DNA of 64,000 nt from Bacillota bacterium (GTDB lineage Bacteria > Bacillota > Clostridia > Lachnospirales > Lachnospiraceae). Location: NCBI GenBank assembly GCA_023411555.1, contig JAEYOQ010000025.1, forward strand, positions 1 to 64,000, given 5' to 3'. Positions 1 through 8,367 of this stretch are shown here, one piece after another. The notes under the pieces are model-generated. The model saw only the letters and a program-made list of their open reading frames with translations. It had not been told where the DNA came from and did no database searches. Position numbers and translations under genes: made by a program. Numbering within the stretch: position 1 is the first letter of the stretch; each line of letters opens with the position of its first letter.

Positions 1-1792
1 TATCCTGCATACGGCGGCTTTCCTCGGACAGGGTAATCATGGAGGAAATCTTCTTATTCTTCAGTTTCTCAATTTTAACTTCTAACTTTTCTTTCTTCAA
101 AGCTTTCTTCATCAGTTTGCCTATGGAATCTGCCATAGCTTTCATCTCTTCTTCAGCTTTTTTAGAAGTCTTTGCTTTGAAATTATCTGTCAAATCAGCA
201 TCTATTCTCTGGAATTTAATACCTTCATTCTTAGCTTCCAGTTGTGATATAAACGGCTGATCAATATTGTGTGTCAGGATGACGGCATCCATTTTTGCAG
301 ACTTAAACATATTGATGTATTGGCTCTGCTGTTGCTCGTCAGTTACATAATAAATCGTTTTTTCTTTCTTCTCTGTATCTTGTGTTTCCCCTGATTCTTC
401 CACGGTGGTATCCTCTTCTACCACTTCAGCTTCCACCCGGTTACCATCTTCATCAGTTGCACTCTGGGCTTCATCCGGATCTATTTTATTTACTTCCAGG
501 CATTCTGGAAGTGTCTTGTAGATGCCATCCAGGTTCTTAAATAAAATATAATCAGTAATTTTTTCGCAGAACTTATCGTCCTTTAGACAACCATACTTGA
601 TGAAGGGGCTAATATCATCCCAGTATTTTTCATACTCTTCTTTTTGTGTCTTACACATACCGGATAGCTTGTCTGCTACTTTTTTGCTGATATAGTCAGA
701 TATCTTCTTTACAAAGCCATCATTCTGCAGAGCACTTCTGGACACATTCAGTGGAAGATCCGGACAGTCAATGACACCCTTTAATAGCATAAGGAATTCT
801 GGAATTACTTCCTTGATATTATCTGCAATAAACACCTGATTACTGTATAATTTAATTAAGCCTTCTAAGGAATCATACTCTGTATTAATCTTCGGGAAGT
901 ATAGGATACCCTTCAAATTGAATGGATAATCCATATTCAGGTGTATCCAGAACAGAGGCTCCTTATAATCATGGAATACTTCACGATAGAACTTCTTATA
1001 TTCCTCCTCAGTGCAATCATTAGGATGCTTTGCCCATAAAGGATTGATTTCATTGATTGGTTCCGGCTTCTTCTCTTCCTCAGCCTTCGCTTCCTCTACT
1101 GTGCCGTCCTCGTTCACTGCGGCATCTACGATATCTTCCTTCTTATCCTCTACCTTCTCATTTGCATTAACCAGATATATCTCTACCGGCATAAAGGAGC
1201 AATATTTCTTTAGCACCTCTCTGATTCTGTATTCATTAGAGAATTCATAGCTGGAATCGTTCAAATAAAGTGTAATATCGGTACCACGTTCGCTCTTTGT
1301 ACTGTCACTCATCTCATATTCGGTACCACCATCGGATTCCCAATGTACCGGCTGTGCACCCGGCTGCCAGGAAAGTGTATCAATGGTTACACGGGCAGCT
1401 ACCATGAATGCAGAATAGAAACCTAGACCAAAATGACCGATAATCTGATCTTCATTGGTCTTGTCCTTATACTTCTCAAGGAACTTCTCCGCTCCAGAGA
1501 AAGCAATCTGGTTAATATATTCCTTCACCTCATCTGCAGTCATACCGATACCATTGTCAGAGAAACGAATGGTCTTCTCTTCCGCATTAACGGTAACCGT
1601 TATCTTATAATGATTATCCTCCGGAAGATTAGCCTCGCCCATAATCTCCAGCTTCTTTAACTTGGTTATCGCATCACAGCCATTGGAGATTAACTCTCTT
1701 ACAAATATGTCGTGGTCAGAATATAACCACTTCTTAATAATCGGAAATAGATTCTCTGAATGAATAGATAAATTACCACGTTCTGTACTCAT
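1..1792 (-). CDS. htpG: Molecular chaperone HtpG (Hsp90), C-terminus cut by window edge
   Basis: ATP-dependent cytosolic chaperone of the Hsp90 family. The reading frame is open from an ATG at 1790-1792 (AAAGGAGA eight bases upstream) to the first base of the window, about 597 codons, so only a short C-terminal piece is missing. The GHKL ATPase domain shows RELISNGCDA (about residues 32-41), DNGIGMT (79-85) and GLGFYSAFMV (122-131). The usual ELISNASDA reads SNGCDA here. Two acidic, Glu-rich stretches (coded at about 1060-1170 and 370-480) make the linkers longer than in the E. coli protein, as in other clostridial HtpG proteins. A perfect CIRCE element lies upstream, so HrcA control is likely. 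No close operon partner downstream is visible because the window ends. Confidence 0.97.
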   Translation of the reverse strand, partial: MSTERGNLSIHSENLFPIIKKWLYSDHDIFVRELISNGCDAITKLKKLEIMGEANLPEDNHYKITVTVNAEEKTIRFSDNGIGMTADEVKEYINQIAFSGAEKFLEKYKDKTNEDQIIGHFGLGFYSAFMVAARVTIDTLSWQPGAQPVHWESDGGTEYEMSDSTKSERGTDITLYLNDSSYEFSNEYRIREVLKKYCSFMPVEIYLVNANEKVEDKKEDIVDAAVNEDGTVEEAKAEEEKKPEPINEINPLWAKHPNDCTEEEYKKFYREVFHDYKEPLFWIHLNMDYPFNLKGILYFPKINTEYDSLEGLIKLYSNQVFIADNIKEVIPEFLMLLKGVIDCPDLPLNVSRSALQNDGFVKKISDYISKKVADKLSGMCKTQKEEYEKYWDDISPFIKYGCLKDDKFCEKITDYILFKNLDGIYKTLPECLEVNKIDPDEAQSATDEDGNRVEAEVVEEDTTVEESGETQDTEKKEKTIYYVTDEQQQSQYINMFKSAKMDAVILTHNIDQPFISQLEAKNEGIKFQRIDADLTDNFKAKTSKKAEEEMKAMADSIGKLMKKALKKEKLEVKIEKLKNKKISSMITLSEESRRMQD

Positions 1793-1886
1793 GCTTCACA
1801 TCTCCTTTATAATAATTCTTGGTAATGTCGATGCAGCTTAGCTTCTCTCTGTCTGTCGCATTACTGTTATATAATCCTCAAATGAT

Positions 1887-1915
1887 ATGATAATACGCAC
1901 CCTTTAAAATGTCAA
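1887..1915 (-). promoter_or_regulatory. Sigma-A promoter of htpG
   Basis: Read on the minus strand: TTGACA (1915-1910), a 17-base spacer, then TATCAT (1892-1887). It lies about 95 bases upstream of the htpG start codon and just downstream of the CIRCE element. Confidence 0.7.
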
Positions 1916-1922
1916 GACAAAA

Positions 1923-1949
1923 TTAGCACTCTTCTGTCAAGAGTGCTAA
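1923..1949. promoter_or_regulatory. CIRCE operator (HrcA binding site)
   Basis: TTAGCACTC (1923-1931), nine bases, GAGTGCTAA (1941-1949): an exact match to the CIRCE consensus, which is bound by the heat-shock repressor HrcA. It sits seven bases upstream of the -35 box of htpG. The spacer itself contains TTGACA on the minus strand. Confidence 0.95.
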
Positions 1950-1972
1950 CAACTTATCTATAATGATGTATT

Positions 1973-2473
1973 TTATCCTTCCTCGAAGATAATTCCCTGT
2001 TCCCCTAGCATCCTTTTCACCCAGCTATCCCATTCCTGCTCCAAGGTCTTATCCAGAGTAAAGGTCTTGATTGCCGCCCCAGTTATAAGGTGCAATTCAT
2101 TTTTCTCAAAACGAACATTTAGAAATAAACCTCCGACCTCCTCACTTTTTAGTCTGCCTCCGGATTGTTGAACCAGCTCCTCACAGAGGGGTCTGGGCAG
2201 CTGGAATACGAGCTTCAGTGCCAACGGGGTCTTATTTCCCTTAATCATTGAGTAGGCAATGCTTCTAACCTCGCTCCATGAGGAGCTATGCTGATTCTCT
2301 CCCCGCTCCTCTAATTCCCCCTTCGAAAAGAAGTCCTCATTTAATTTACCGTTGATGGAAAAGTTAATAAAGGTAGATAACTCCATCTCTTTTAGAAGGA
2401 AAAAGTCAAAGGTTGTCTGAACAAGAAGCTTGCCCATAAAAGATTTTACTTCAGTTATTGTCAGCGAAATCAT
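1973..2473 (-). CDS. DUF5721 family protein of unknown function
   Basis: A 166-residue soluble protein that resembles the DUF5721 family, short conserved proteins of Lachnospiraceae with no known role. It opens with MISLTITEVKSFMGKLLVQ and has no signal peptide or membrane segment. It is predicted mixed alpha/beta and ends in an acidic tail (IIFEEG). The ATG follows GGGAGAG at good distance. It lies directly upstream of htpG on the same strand, but the htpG promoter and CIRCE sit between them, so co-transcription is only possible by read-through. The family call is from memory of the N-terminal pattern; the function is unknown. Confidence 0.75.
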   Translation of the reverse strand: MISLTITEVKSFMGKLLVQTTFDFFLLKEMELSTFINFSINGKLNEDFFSKGELEERGENQHSSSWSEVRSIAYSMIKGNKTPLALKLVFQLPRPLCEELVQQSGGRLKSEEVGGLFLNVRFEKNELHLITGAAIKTFTLDKTLEQEWDSWVKRMLGEQGIIFEEG

Positions 2474-2599
2474 AAGTCACTCTCCCATTGGTATAGCTTT
2501 GAATGTAAAAATTGAAAAATCTCGATTGAATTTCTAGTATAGTTCCAATCCGTTTGTCAAACAATAAGGTTAGAACATCAATAAAGGAGGTTTGTTATC

Positions 2600-2776
2600 A
2601 TGTACTTTGAACCTGCCAGGAAAACCTATTATCGATTTCCATCCTTTAGTAGTGCCCAGGACTTTGATGAAAGGCACTATTATCCAGATAAACCGTACTC
2701 TTCCGGTGACGATCTGCGGTATACATCACAGGTGACTGATTATGAACTATATCCTGACGTAATTGACTATTACTAA
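2600..2776 (+). CDS. Small tyrosine-rich protein (58 residues), unrecognised
   Basis: ATG at 2600 with a near-ideal AAAGGAGG (2583-2590) nine bases upstream, then 58 codons to TAA at 2774-2776. Eleven of 58 residues are Tyr, with many Asp and Pro, and it ends VIDYY. There is no membrane segment. A possible promoter is TTGAAA (2512-2517), 17 bases, TAGTAT (2535-2540). Its stop overlaps that of the convergent TraX-like gene in the four bases CTAA. Short Tyr-rich proteins occur among spore coat and surface proteins, but I recognise no family. The ribosome binding site is the main reason to call it real. Confidence 0.6.
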   Translation: MYFEPARKTYYRFPSFSSAQDFDERHYYPDKPYSSGDDLRYTSQVTDYELYPDVIDYY

Positions 2777-3444
2777 AGAAGCTGATTAATCATAGCCAGA
2801 ATTATCAGATGGGCAGGGTAAAAGATATAAAATGCATATTTTATACTTTTACCCTTTTGTCCGTTATAAAACATAATTGGTACTATTGCAATAGTTGCAT
2901 ATATATTAATATATCCAAGCAAATAGCCTGATACGAACAAAAGTGATAGTCCAAGCAATATATTATTTCCTCGAAATAGATAAAATGCCACAATCAATAT
3001 GATACCTCTGTAATCATAGTCTGTCTTCAAAACAGAGGCGATGATGCCAATGACAAGAGTAAGTATGGCATAAAGTAAATACATTATAATACCATTATTG
3101 CTATATCTTTTCTTCACCATACTCATCAGATACATACAGAGTAGTCCAAGAAATAAGGTAAAGAATATGTTTTGATGTCTAAACTCCAGTATTTTACCAT
3201 AAAAGGCCAGATCGAAGGGTATCTCTGAAATAAGCGCAAAGGCTCCCATACGGACCAGGTACTTTTTCACATCCTTCGTGTGATGGAAGCCCTCAACCAG
3301 GAGAAATACAAAGATCGGGAAAGAGAGTCTTCCGATACAGCGCATAACGAGATACAGCATCGTATTACCAGGAACGAGAACTGCCCCGACATGGTCAATC
3401 AACATCGTGATAATTGCTAATAACTTCAAACGATATGAATTCAT
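2773..3444 (-). CDS. TraX-like polytopic membrane protein
   Basis: A 223-residue membrane protein of the TraX family (PF05857), named after the F-plasmid pilin N-acetylase. TraX-like proteins belong to the broader class of membrane acyltransferases, but chromosomal members in Firmicutes are uncharacterised. About seven to eight hydrophobic helices are visible. The N-terminal KLLAIITMLIDHVG with its Asp-His pair, and RCIGRLSFPIF near residue 37, are typical of the family. It is the last gene of a four-gene minus-strand operon, 13 bases downstream of the DUF6320 gene. Its stop overlaps that of the small plus-strand gene. Acyl transfer is inferred from family and from its acyltransferase and esterase neighbours. 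Confidence 0.85.
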   Translation of the reverse strand: MNSYRLKLLAIITMLIDHVGAVLVPGNTMLYLVMRCIGRLSFPIFVFLLVEGFHHTKDVKKYLVRMGAFALISEIPFDLAFYGKILEFRHQNIFFTLFLGLLCMYLMSMVKKRYSNNGIIMYLLYAILTLVIGIIASVLKTDYDYRGIILIVAFYLFRGNNILLGLSLLFVSGYLLGYINIYATIAIVPIMFYNGQKGKSIKYAFYIFYPAHLIILAMINQLL

Positions 3445-3457
3445 AATTACCCTCTCC

Positions 3458-4123
3458 CTAAATATGCATTCTCTTATTTAATTCTGCTTTCATGTTATCT
3501 CCTTGGAAAAGAATTAATGCCGACAGGCTGATTGCGCTCATCGCCACACAGATAACGGATGGAAAGGTTACACTCAGTACACCGGTCAATATAAAGATAA
3601 CCGGAAAAAAGCCAAATATAATATCAATGAAGAGATATACGATCAGATCACGTACTCCAATCTTCAGAATCTTTGCCGCAATGGCCATAACAATCATAGC
3701 ACCAAAGCAGATCGCAGGAATTACAAAATTTATCGACCAGCCCAGCCATCCCATAGACCAATCCCATAGGACCGATAATACACCGATTACTACAACCTGC
3801 CAGAGTATGGTCTTGGGAATGTTATTTTTCTTCCGTATAATGATGAATAAACTAACCCACATACAGGCTATTCCGGCTGCGACGATCAGTGACCATCTGG
3901 AATCCTTTGTAAAGATTAGATTAATCGCAAAGCTGATTATGATGGCAGCTATGGAAATTAGAATTATAACTCGGATAAAGATGTTGAATTCCTGAAAAAT
4001 TGTTGGTAGATTAGGAAATATTTCTTCGCTATGTTCCTCCTTTTCAGGGAGAATACCACCACAAAGAGGGCATACTACATAATTTCCCTTCAGGGAAACC
4101 TTACAATAATCACATTTTTGCAT
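3458..4123 (-). CDS. Zinc-ribbon membrane protein, DUF6320 type
   Basis: A 221-residue protein. An N-terminal zinc ribbon (CDYC at residues 4-7, CPLCGG at 18-23) is followed by a short acidic linker and about six transmembrane helices from residue 50 onward. It matches the DUF6320 pattern (family name from memory); function unknown. The start ATG follows GGAGG (in the intergenic AGGAGGTTGGGCAG). It lies 12 bases downstream of the acyltransferase gene and 13 upstream of the TraX-like gene, so translation is likely coupled. The ribbon suggests a cytosolic metal-bound or protein-binding head on a membrane anchor. Confidence 0.75.
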   Translation of the reverse strand: MQKCDYCKVSLKGNYVVCPLCGGILPEKEEHSEEIFPNLPTIFQEFNIFIRVIILISIAAIIISFAINLIFTKDSRWSLIVAAGIACMWVSLFIIIRKKNNIPKTILWQVVVIGVLSVLWDWSMGWLGWSINFVIPAICFGAMIVMAIAAKILKIGVRDLIVYLFIDIIFGFFPVIFILTGVLSVTFPSVICVAMSAISLSALILFQGDNMKAELNKRMHI

Positions 4124-4135
4124 CTGCCCAACCTC

Positions 4136-5404
4136 CTATATATCCTTATAATTAGTGGCAATTGTTACTGCAATGCCTTCCTGAGTCAACTTACGAAAGA
4201 AATTCTTCTGTATATCCATCCCTACAAAGGGAGATGCAAAGCTAATTACCAGCTCATCTCCAAAAGAACACATAGCAATCTGAGGTCTTTTGGCACTGGT
4301 AAAGCAATTAAACAGATGTATATAAGGAGCCAGCTCCTCAGCAACCGTAATCTTTCCGATATTAGATAAAGAGGCTGTTATACCACGATCACTTAGGCGG
4401 GTTGCAAAGCGCAGAATAGAATCCTTGACTACCAAAGGGATTACCCTCATGAACACATTGTGCTCTAGAGCCGATAACCGATTCATGTGCTCTCGTAGCT
4501 TTTCCTCCGTTAGCTCCCTTGCAAAGGTCTCCTTGACTTCCAAAATAATATCCTCAAGCTTGTCTGAGTTTTTAGCGAAGTCATAGCTGACACCCACAGT
4601 TGTAAAGAAGTTTCTTGCTGTAACCGAAGGAAAATAAGTCCTTAGATTTACCGGTACAGTTAACCTTACCGGATACTTTTTGCTTCTGGTAGGCATATCC
4701 AGATAGATCGACTTGATAAAAAGTGCAGTCAGATATACAGTCATAGTCGTGCCATAGCGATGTGCCAACTGTAGAATCTCCTTCACTGACATAACTCCCT
4801 CCACTACCCGAAGTCGATTATCAATAGCACGTCTTCCTGTGATATGATATGCACGTTTTAGCTTTATCCTATCTAGTGTCTTGTCGCCGCTATAATGCTT
4901 TAAGAAGCTGTCATCCATCTTCTGAGTAAAGGATGCATCATAAGTCAGTTTGGGTAATTCCTCTTTAAATTCTTCCTCATGCTTCATAATCAAATAAAAA
5001 TATACGATTGTATTCAGGAAGCTTAAAGCACCTGTCCCATCGGTCAGAGCATGATACATCTCTAAATTAATCCTGCGTTTGAAATAGGATACCTCAAACA
5101 ATAAATTGCGACGGTTTTGATGATACAGCATACTACAGGGCAGCTTTCGTTCCTCGACTACCTCAGGCTTCAGATCCGTACTGTCAAAGTAATACCAGAA
5201 CATCCCTCTTCGCAAAACCGTCTGATATAGTGGAAACAAAGGCAATGCCTTATCCACTGCTTTTTGTAAAGTTTCTTTATCAACTTCCTCCTTTAATTCA
5301 CAAACAAATCGAAAAACCTTAGTATCCTTTTCGCTTGTATTCGGAGGAAATATTTTTGCCGCATTATCTAGCTTTATCCATTCCTGCGGTTTCCTTCGTG
5401 TCAT
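4136..5404 (-). CDS. HxxxD acyltransferase (condensation / alcohol acetyltransferase-like)
   Basis: About 422 residues, cytosolic, with the fold class of CoA-dependent acyltransferases, PapA-type and NRPS condensation enzymes. The catalytic motif HALTDG is at about residues 118-123: His as general base, Asp structural. These enzymes move an acyl group from a CoA or carrier thioester onto an alcohol or amine; the substrate here is unknown. I start it at ATG 5402-5404, preceded by GGAAGGGGGG. In-frame ATGs ten codons upstream (from 5434) lack a ribosome binding site. It lies between the esterase (78 to 108 bases upstream, depending on the start) and DUF6320. Wax-ester synthase is another possible relative. 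Confidence 0.75.
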   Translation of the reverse strand: MTRRKPQEWIKLDNAAKIFPPNTSEKDTKVFRFVCELKEEVDKETLQKAVDKALPLFPLYQTVLRRGMFWYYFDSTDLKPEVVEERKLPCSMLYHQNRRNLLFEVSYFKRRINLEMYHALTDGTGALSFLNTIVYFYLIMKHEEEFKEELPKLTYDASFTQKMDDSFLKHYSGDKTLDRIKLKRAYHITGRRAIDNRLRVVEGVMSVKEILQLAHRYGTTMTVYLTALFIKSIYLDMPTRSKKYPVRLTVPVNLRTYFPSVTARNFFTTVGVSYDFAKNSDKLEDIILEVKETFARELTEEKLREHMNRLSALEHNVFMRVIPLVVKDSILRFATRLSDRGITASLSNIGKITVAEELAPYIHLFNCFTSAKRPQIAMCSFGDELVISFASPFVGMDIQKNFFRKLTQEGIAVTIATNYKDI

Positions 5405-5512
5405 AGAATCATGCTTCCCCCCTTCCGGCATCATTATTGATCTTTAAAAATAATTTACTAGTTTCTTCATTATTAACGATTATTGGAGAGATAATCTTCA
5501 GGATATTTAATA

Positions 5513-6436
5513 TTAATCACTATTTAGAAATCGATTGATCAGTTCATAGCTGCGCTTTACGTGAACAAAATGCTTCGGCAAGGCCAGAAAGCCATGTAAT
5601 GCATCCTTCATCCGATATACCTCAACCTGATTACCTGCTTCAAACAGCCTCTTACCATAAGCCTCTCCCTCATCTCGTAATGGATCATACTCTGCTGTAA
5701 TAATCAGGGTCTTCGGTTGTCTGGAAAGGTCCTCTGCTAAAATTGGTGCGAGGTAAGGATTCTTAAGATCATCATCGCAACTCTTATATAAATCAATAAA
5801 ATCACAAATTCGTTTAGAGGTAAGCAAGAATTCGGTCCCGTATTCTTTGATCGATGGATAGGGACAGGTCTCACTATGATCACTATCTGCGGAAGGATAC
5901 AGCAAAATCTGTCTTGCCGGTAGAAAGGTTCCCCGATCTCTTGCCATCAAGGAGACTACCGCTGCCAGATTTCCTCCTGCACTATCTCCAATCAGGGTGA
6001 TATCCTCAGCCTTTACATCAAACAGCTCCAAATAATCATATAGTTCTTTGGTAACGGCATAGCAATCCTCCGGAGCAGTCGGAAATTTATATTCCGGAGC
6101 AAGTCGATAATCAACGGAAATCACTATGTGCCCGGTCTGCTTCGCCATGTTGGAGCAGATATTTGTATAAGTATCTATATTACCTACTACCCAGCCGCCT
6201 CCGTGAAAGAAAATCAACAGCTTCCTCTTGATATCCTTCGCTGATGGTAGAAAAATCCGTACTGGTATATCATAATCACCGATTGATACCTTGTGATCCC
6301 ACATCTCATATAAAGGCTTTATCACCGGATGAGCCGCCGTCTTTAGCTGTCTCTGCAGCTTATAGGTCTTCTTTACATCCAGATCAGGATAAGTCAAAGC
6401 CTTAAGTGCCATTCTCATTGCTTTATTAATTGCCAT
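5513..6436 (-). CDS. Alpha/beta hydrolase, HSL/acetyl-esterase family
   Basis: A 307-residue carboxylesterase of the hormone-sensitive-lipase type (Aes-like). The oxyanion-hole motif HGGGW is at residues 78-82. The nucleophile elbow GDSAGG (150-155) gives Ser152. Asp251 (in DPLRDEG) and His281 (in ALHGF) complete the triad. There is no signal peptide, so it acts in the cytosol or at the inner membrane face. It is the first gene of the operon with the acyltransferase, DUF6320 and TraX-like genes, driven by a strong promoter at 6535-6563. The pairing of an esterase with two acyl-transfer-type proteins suggests making and removing one acyl mark, which is inference. Confidence 0.9.
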   Translation of the reverse strand: MAINKAMRMALKALTYPDLDVKKTYKLQRQLKTAAHPVIKPLYEMWDHKVSIGDYDIPVRIFLPSAKDIKRKLLIFFHGGGWVVGNIDTYTNICSNMAKQTGHIVISVDYRLAPEYKFPTAPEDCYAVTKELYDYLELFDVKAEDITLIGDSAGGNLAAVVSLMARDRGTFLPARQILLYPSADSDHSETCPYPSIKEYGTEFLLTSKRICDFIDLYKSCDDDLKNPYLAPILAEDLSRQPKTLIITAEYDPLRDEGEAYGKRLFEAGNQVEVYRMKDALHGFLALPKHFVHVKRSYELINRFLNSD

Positions 6437-6534
6437 TGATGCCTCCGTATCCTATAAAATCCTTTGGTGCCGGCTGACTTACTTGATAATTCTGGTTGCC
6501 AGTCACGAATAAAAGCACGAAGAGTAGCAATTTA

Positions 6535-6563
6535 ATTCTACTCAAGTTACTAATAAATGTCAA
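6535..6563 (-). promoter_or_regulatory. Sigma-A promoter of the esterase/acyltransferase/TraX operon
   Basis: On the minus strand: TTGACA (6563-6558), a 17-base spacer, TAGAAT (6540-6535). Transcription would start near 6528, giving a leader of about 90 bases before the ATG at 6436, with a short CTGG-CAA-CCAG hairpin in it. Confidence 0.8.
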
Positions 6564-6784
6564 ACAAATCCGCTATTCTTTCCCCTTTCTACTGTCTATC
6601 GAACTATGAAACCTTTGCTGAAATCCTATCATCCCTTCTAACCAGCTGGGAACCATAGCGTAATATAAGCGAATCAATGTGACATGTTATGGCCTAATAT
6701 TTCATTATATCAATATTTGTGTTATACTTATGTATAATGAGCATGCAGCCTTATAACTATTCAGCTATGTGATCGGAGCTATCG

Positions 6785-6811
6785 ATCATGAACACGCTTT
6801 ATGTTCATGAT
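6785..6811. repeat. Perfect inverted repeat (10-base arms) upstream of the aldo/keto reductase
   Basis: ATCATGAACA (6785-6794), seven bases, TGTTCATGAT (6802-6811), followed at once by TATAAT overlapping the last base. The intergenic region 6437-6891 also holds the operon promoter on the other strand and is otherwise AT-rich. The same palindrome followed by TATAAT occurs directly before the tRNA-Gly at 56068-56094. It could be an operator over a promoter or a mobile palindrome. Confidence 0.6.
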
Positions 6812-6891
6812 ATAATACATGAAATATTCATAATATGACATTTTCATTTGACTTGCAATGTATTAGACTATCACATAATGGAGGTTGAAAT

Positions 6892-7995
6892 ATGTATTAT
6901 AAACAATATGGTGACACGAATATGAAGGTTTCCGCCATCGGAATGGGAACCATGCGGTATGATGATGCCGATGTGAAAGCAGGTAATCTTGCAAAGTGTG
7001 CTGAAGTTGTATTATATGCTCACGAAAAGGGCATCAACTTCTTTGACTCTGCCCCCTTTTATTGCGACGATAAAAGCGAGGAAATAACCGGAATGGCTTT
7101 ATCTCAGCTGCCTAGAGATAGCTTCTACATATCCTCAAAGGTTAATTTGGGCTCCTACGGCGGTAATTTTTCTCCAGACGCCTTCCGTCAACGACTGGAA
7201 ACCTCATTAACCAGACTTAAGGTAGATTATCTGGATTTTTATTACTTATGGTGTTTGCTAGATCTTGAGTCATTCCATCAGCAGTTTGATCTTATGTATA
7301 GCTCCTTTGAGAAGGCAAAGTCCGAGGGTCTGATCAAAAATATCACCTTCTCTTCTCACATGCAGGGTAATCAACTGGAGGAGGTAGTGAATTCCAATGC
7401 CTTCAAAGGAATGTTAATCGGCTATAATGCCCTAAATTACCGTTTCCGTCAAGCCGGCATCAGTGCCGCCCATAAGAATGGTATGGGAATTGTGGTGATG
7501 AACCCCTTAGGTGGTGGATTGATTCCGAACAATCCGAAGGTGTTTGAATATCTTACAGAAGGAAGTGACCTGAATGTAGCACAGGCAGCCTTACGTTTTG
7601 TTGCTTCCCATAAGGAAATCTCGGTTGCCTTATGTGGTTGTACTACTAAGCAGCATGTCGATGAGGCGGTAGCTTCCGTCGAGAATCTTCTCGAAAGACC
7701 TGCAAGCGAAATATACGAAGAATATGAGACCAAGGGTATGGCTCTGAATAATCTCTGCACCGGTTGCGGCTATTGCAAGCACTGCCCTGTAGATATCGAT
7801 ATTCCTAAATTCATGGACTCATACAACGAGAAAATACTTGGCAATAATATGGCTAGCCGTCTGCAAGGACATTGGAGAATTTCATCTAAGCTTGCGGCAG
7901 ATTGCATTCAGTGCGGTCAGTGTGAGACCTTATGCACACAGCATCTACCTATCATAGAACGTCTCGAGGAAATTGCTGCCATCGCCACCTCCTAA
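6892..7995 (+). CDS. Aldo/keto reductase with C-terminal 4Fe-4S ferredoxin domain
   Basis: A 367-residue cytosolic oxidoreductase. The aldo/keto reductase barrel covers about residues 1-275, with Asp52, Tyr57 and Lys83 of the catalytic tetrad. The fourth residue, normally His in a FYxLH motif, lies in DFYYLWCL, so a Trp or Tyr takes its place. A ferredoxin-like tail from about residue 284 has CTGCGYCKHCP and CIQCGQCETLC, enough for two 4Fe-4S clusters. Substrate unknown; iron-sulfur AKRs are common in anaerobes. The ATG follows GGAGG (in AATGGAGGTTGAAAT) and a weak TTGACT -35. It stands alone between divergent and downstream units. Confidence 0.93.
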   Translation: MYYKQYGDTNMKVSAIGMGTMRYDDADVKAGNLAKCAEVVLYAHEKGINFFDSAPFYCDDKSEEITGMALSQLPRDSFYISSKVNLGSYGGNFSPDAFRQRLETSLTRLKVDYLDFYYLWCLLDLESFHQQFDLMYSSFEKAKSEGLIKNITFSSHMQGNQLEEVVNSNAFKGMLIGYNALNYRFRQAGISAAHKNGMGIVVMNPLGGGLIPNNPKVFEYLTEGSDLNVAQAALRFVASHKEISVALCGCTTKQHVDEAVASVENLLERPASEIYEEYETKGMALNNLCTGCGYCKHCPVDIDIPKFMDSYNEKILGNNMASRLQGHWRISSKLAADCIQCGQCETLCTQHLPIIERLEEIAAIATS

Positions 7996-8051
7996 CAGCC
8001 GCTCATCAGATGATATGTATACTGATAAATAGGATTTAACAGGAGGTCAAT

Positions 8052-8240
8052 TTGAAAGAATATCATATAATTTCAATAATTGTTTTTTTGCTTTGTGTTA
8101 TTGGTATAATACTAACTATCATAAACTGGTTTACAGGCTTTATAAATACTAAAATAATGACCAATGGTGGTACGGTGATCTGTCTAATGGGATTTAGTAT
8201 TGGAATGATATCAACAATTAGATTGGAAAAGAAAGAATGA
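8052..8240 (+). CDS. Small two-helix membrane protein, hypothetical
   Basis: A 62-residue protein starting at TTG (8052), five bases after a perfect AGGAGG (8041-8046). Two hydrophobic stretches (residues 6-30 and 38-53) and a charged tail RLEKKE indicate a small membrane protein. No family recognised. It lies 56 bases after the aldo/keto reductase, so it may share its message, and a strong terminator follows at 8281. The TTG start and small size lower confidence; the ribosome binding site and terminator raise it. Confidence 0.6.
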   Translation: MKEYHIISIIVFLLCVIGIILTIINWFTGFINTKIMTNGGTVICLMGFSIGMISTIRLEKKE

Positions 8241-8280
8241 ATTATAAATTAAATTTGTAGTTGAACTAATAAATATAACC

Positions 8281-8313
8281 AATTTAGCAGAGCATTTTAT
8301 GCTCTGCTAAATT
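8281..8313 (+). terminator. Rho-independent terminator after the small membrane protein gene
   Basis: Perfect 15-base arms (AATTTAGCAGAGCAT and its complement) around a three-base loop, followed by TATTATTCT. The core GCAGAGCAT/ATGCTCTGC is the same as in the terminator at 14969-14999. Confidence 0.85.
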
Positions 8314-8367
8314 TATTATTCTCAACCATATGTTGCACCAGAGCCTTTTTACATTATAACAGAGGAA

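Noticed and set aside
3492..3995. 167-codon plus-strand frame
   Set aside because: Antisense to the DUF6320 gene, no ribosome binding site, no family; a shadow of the membrane protein's codons.
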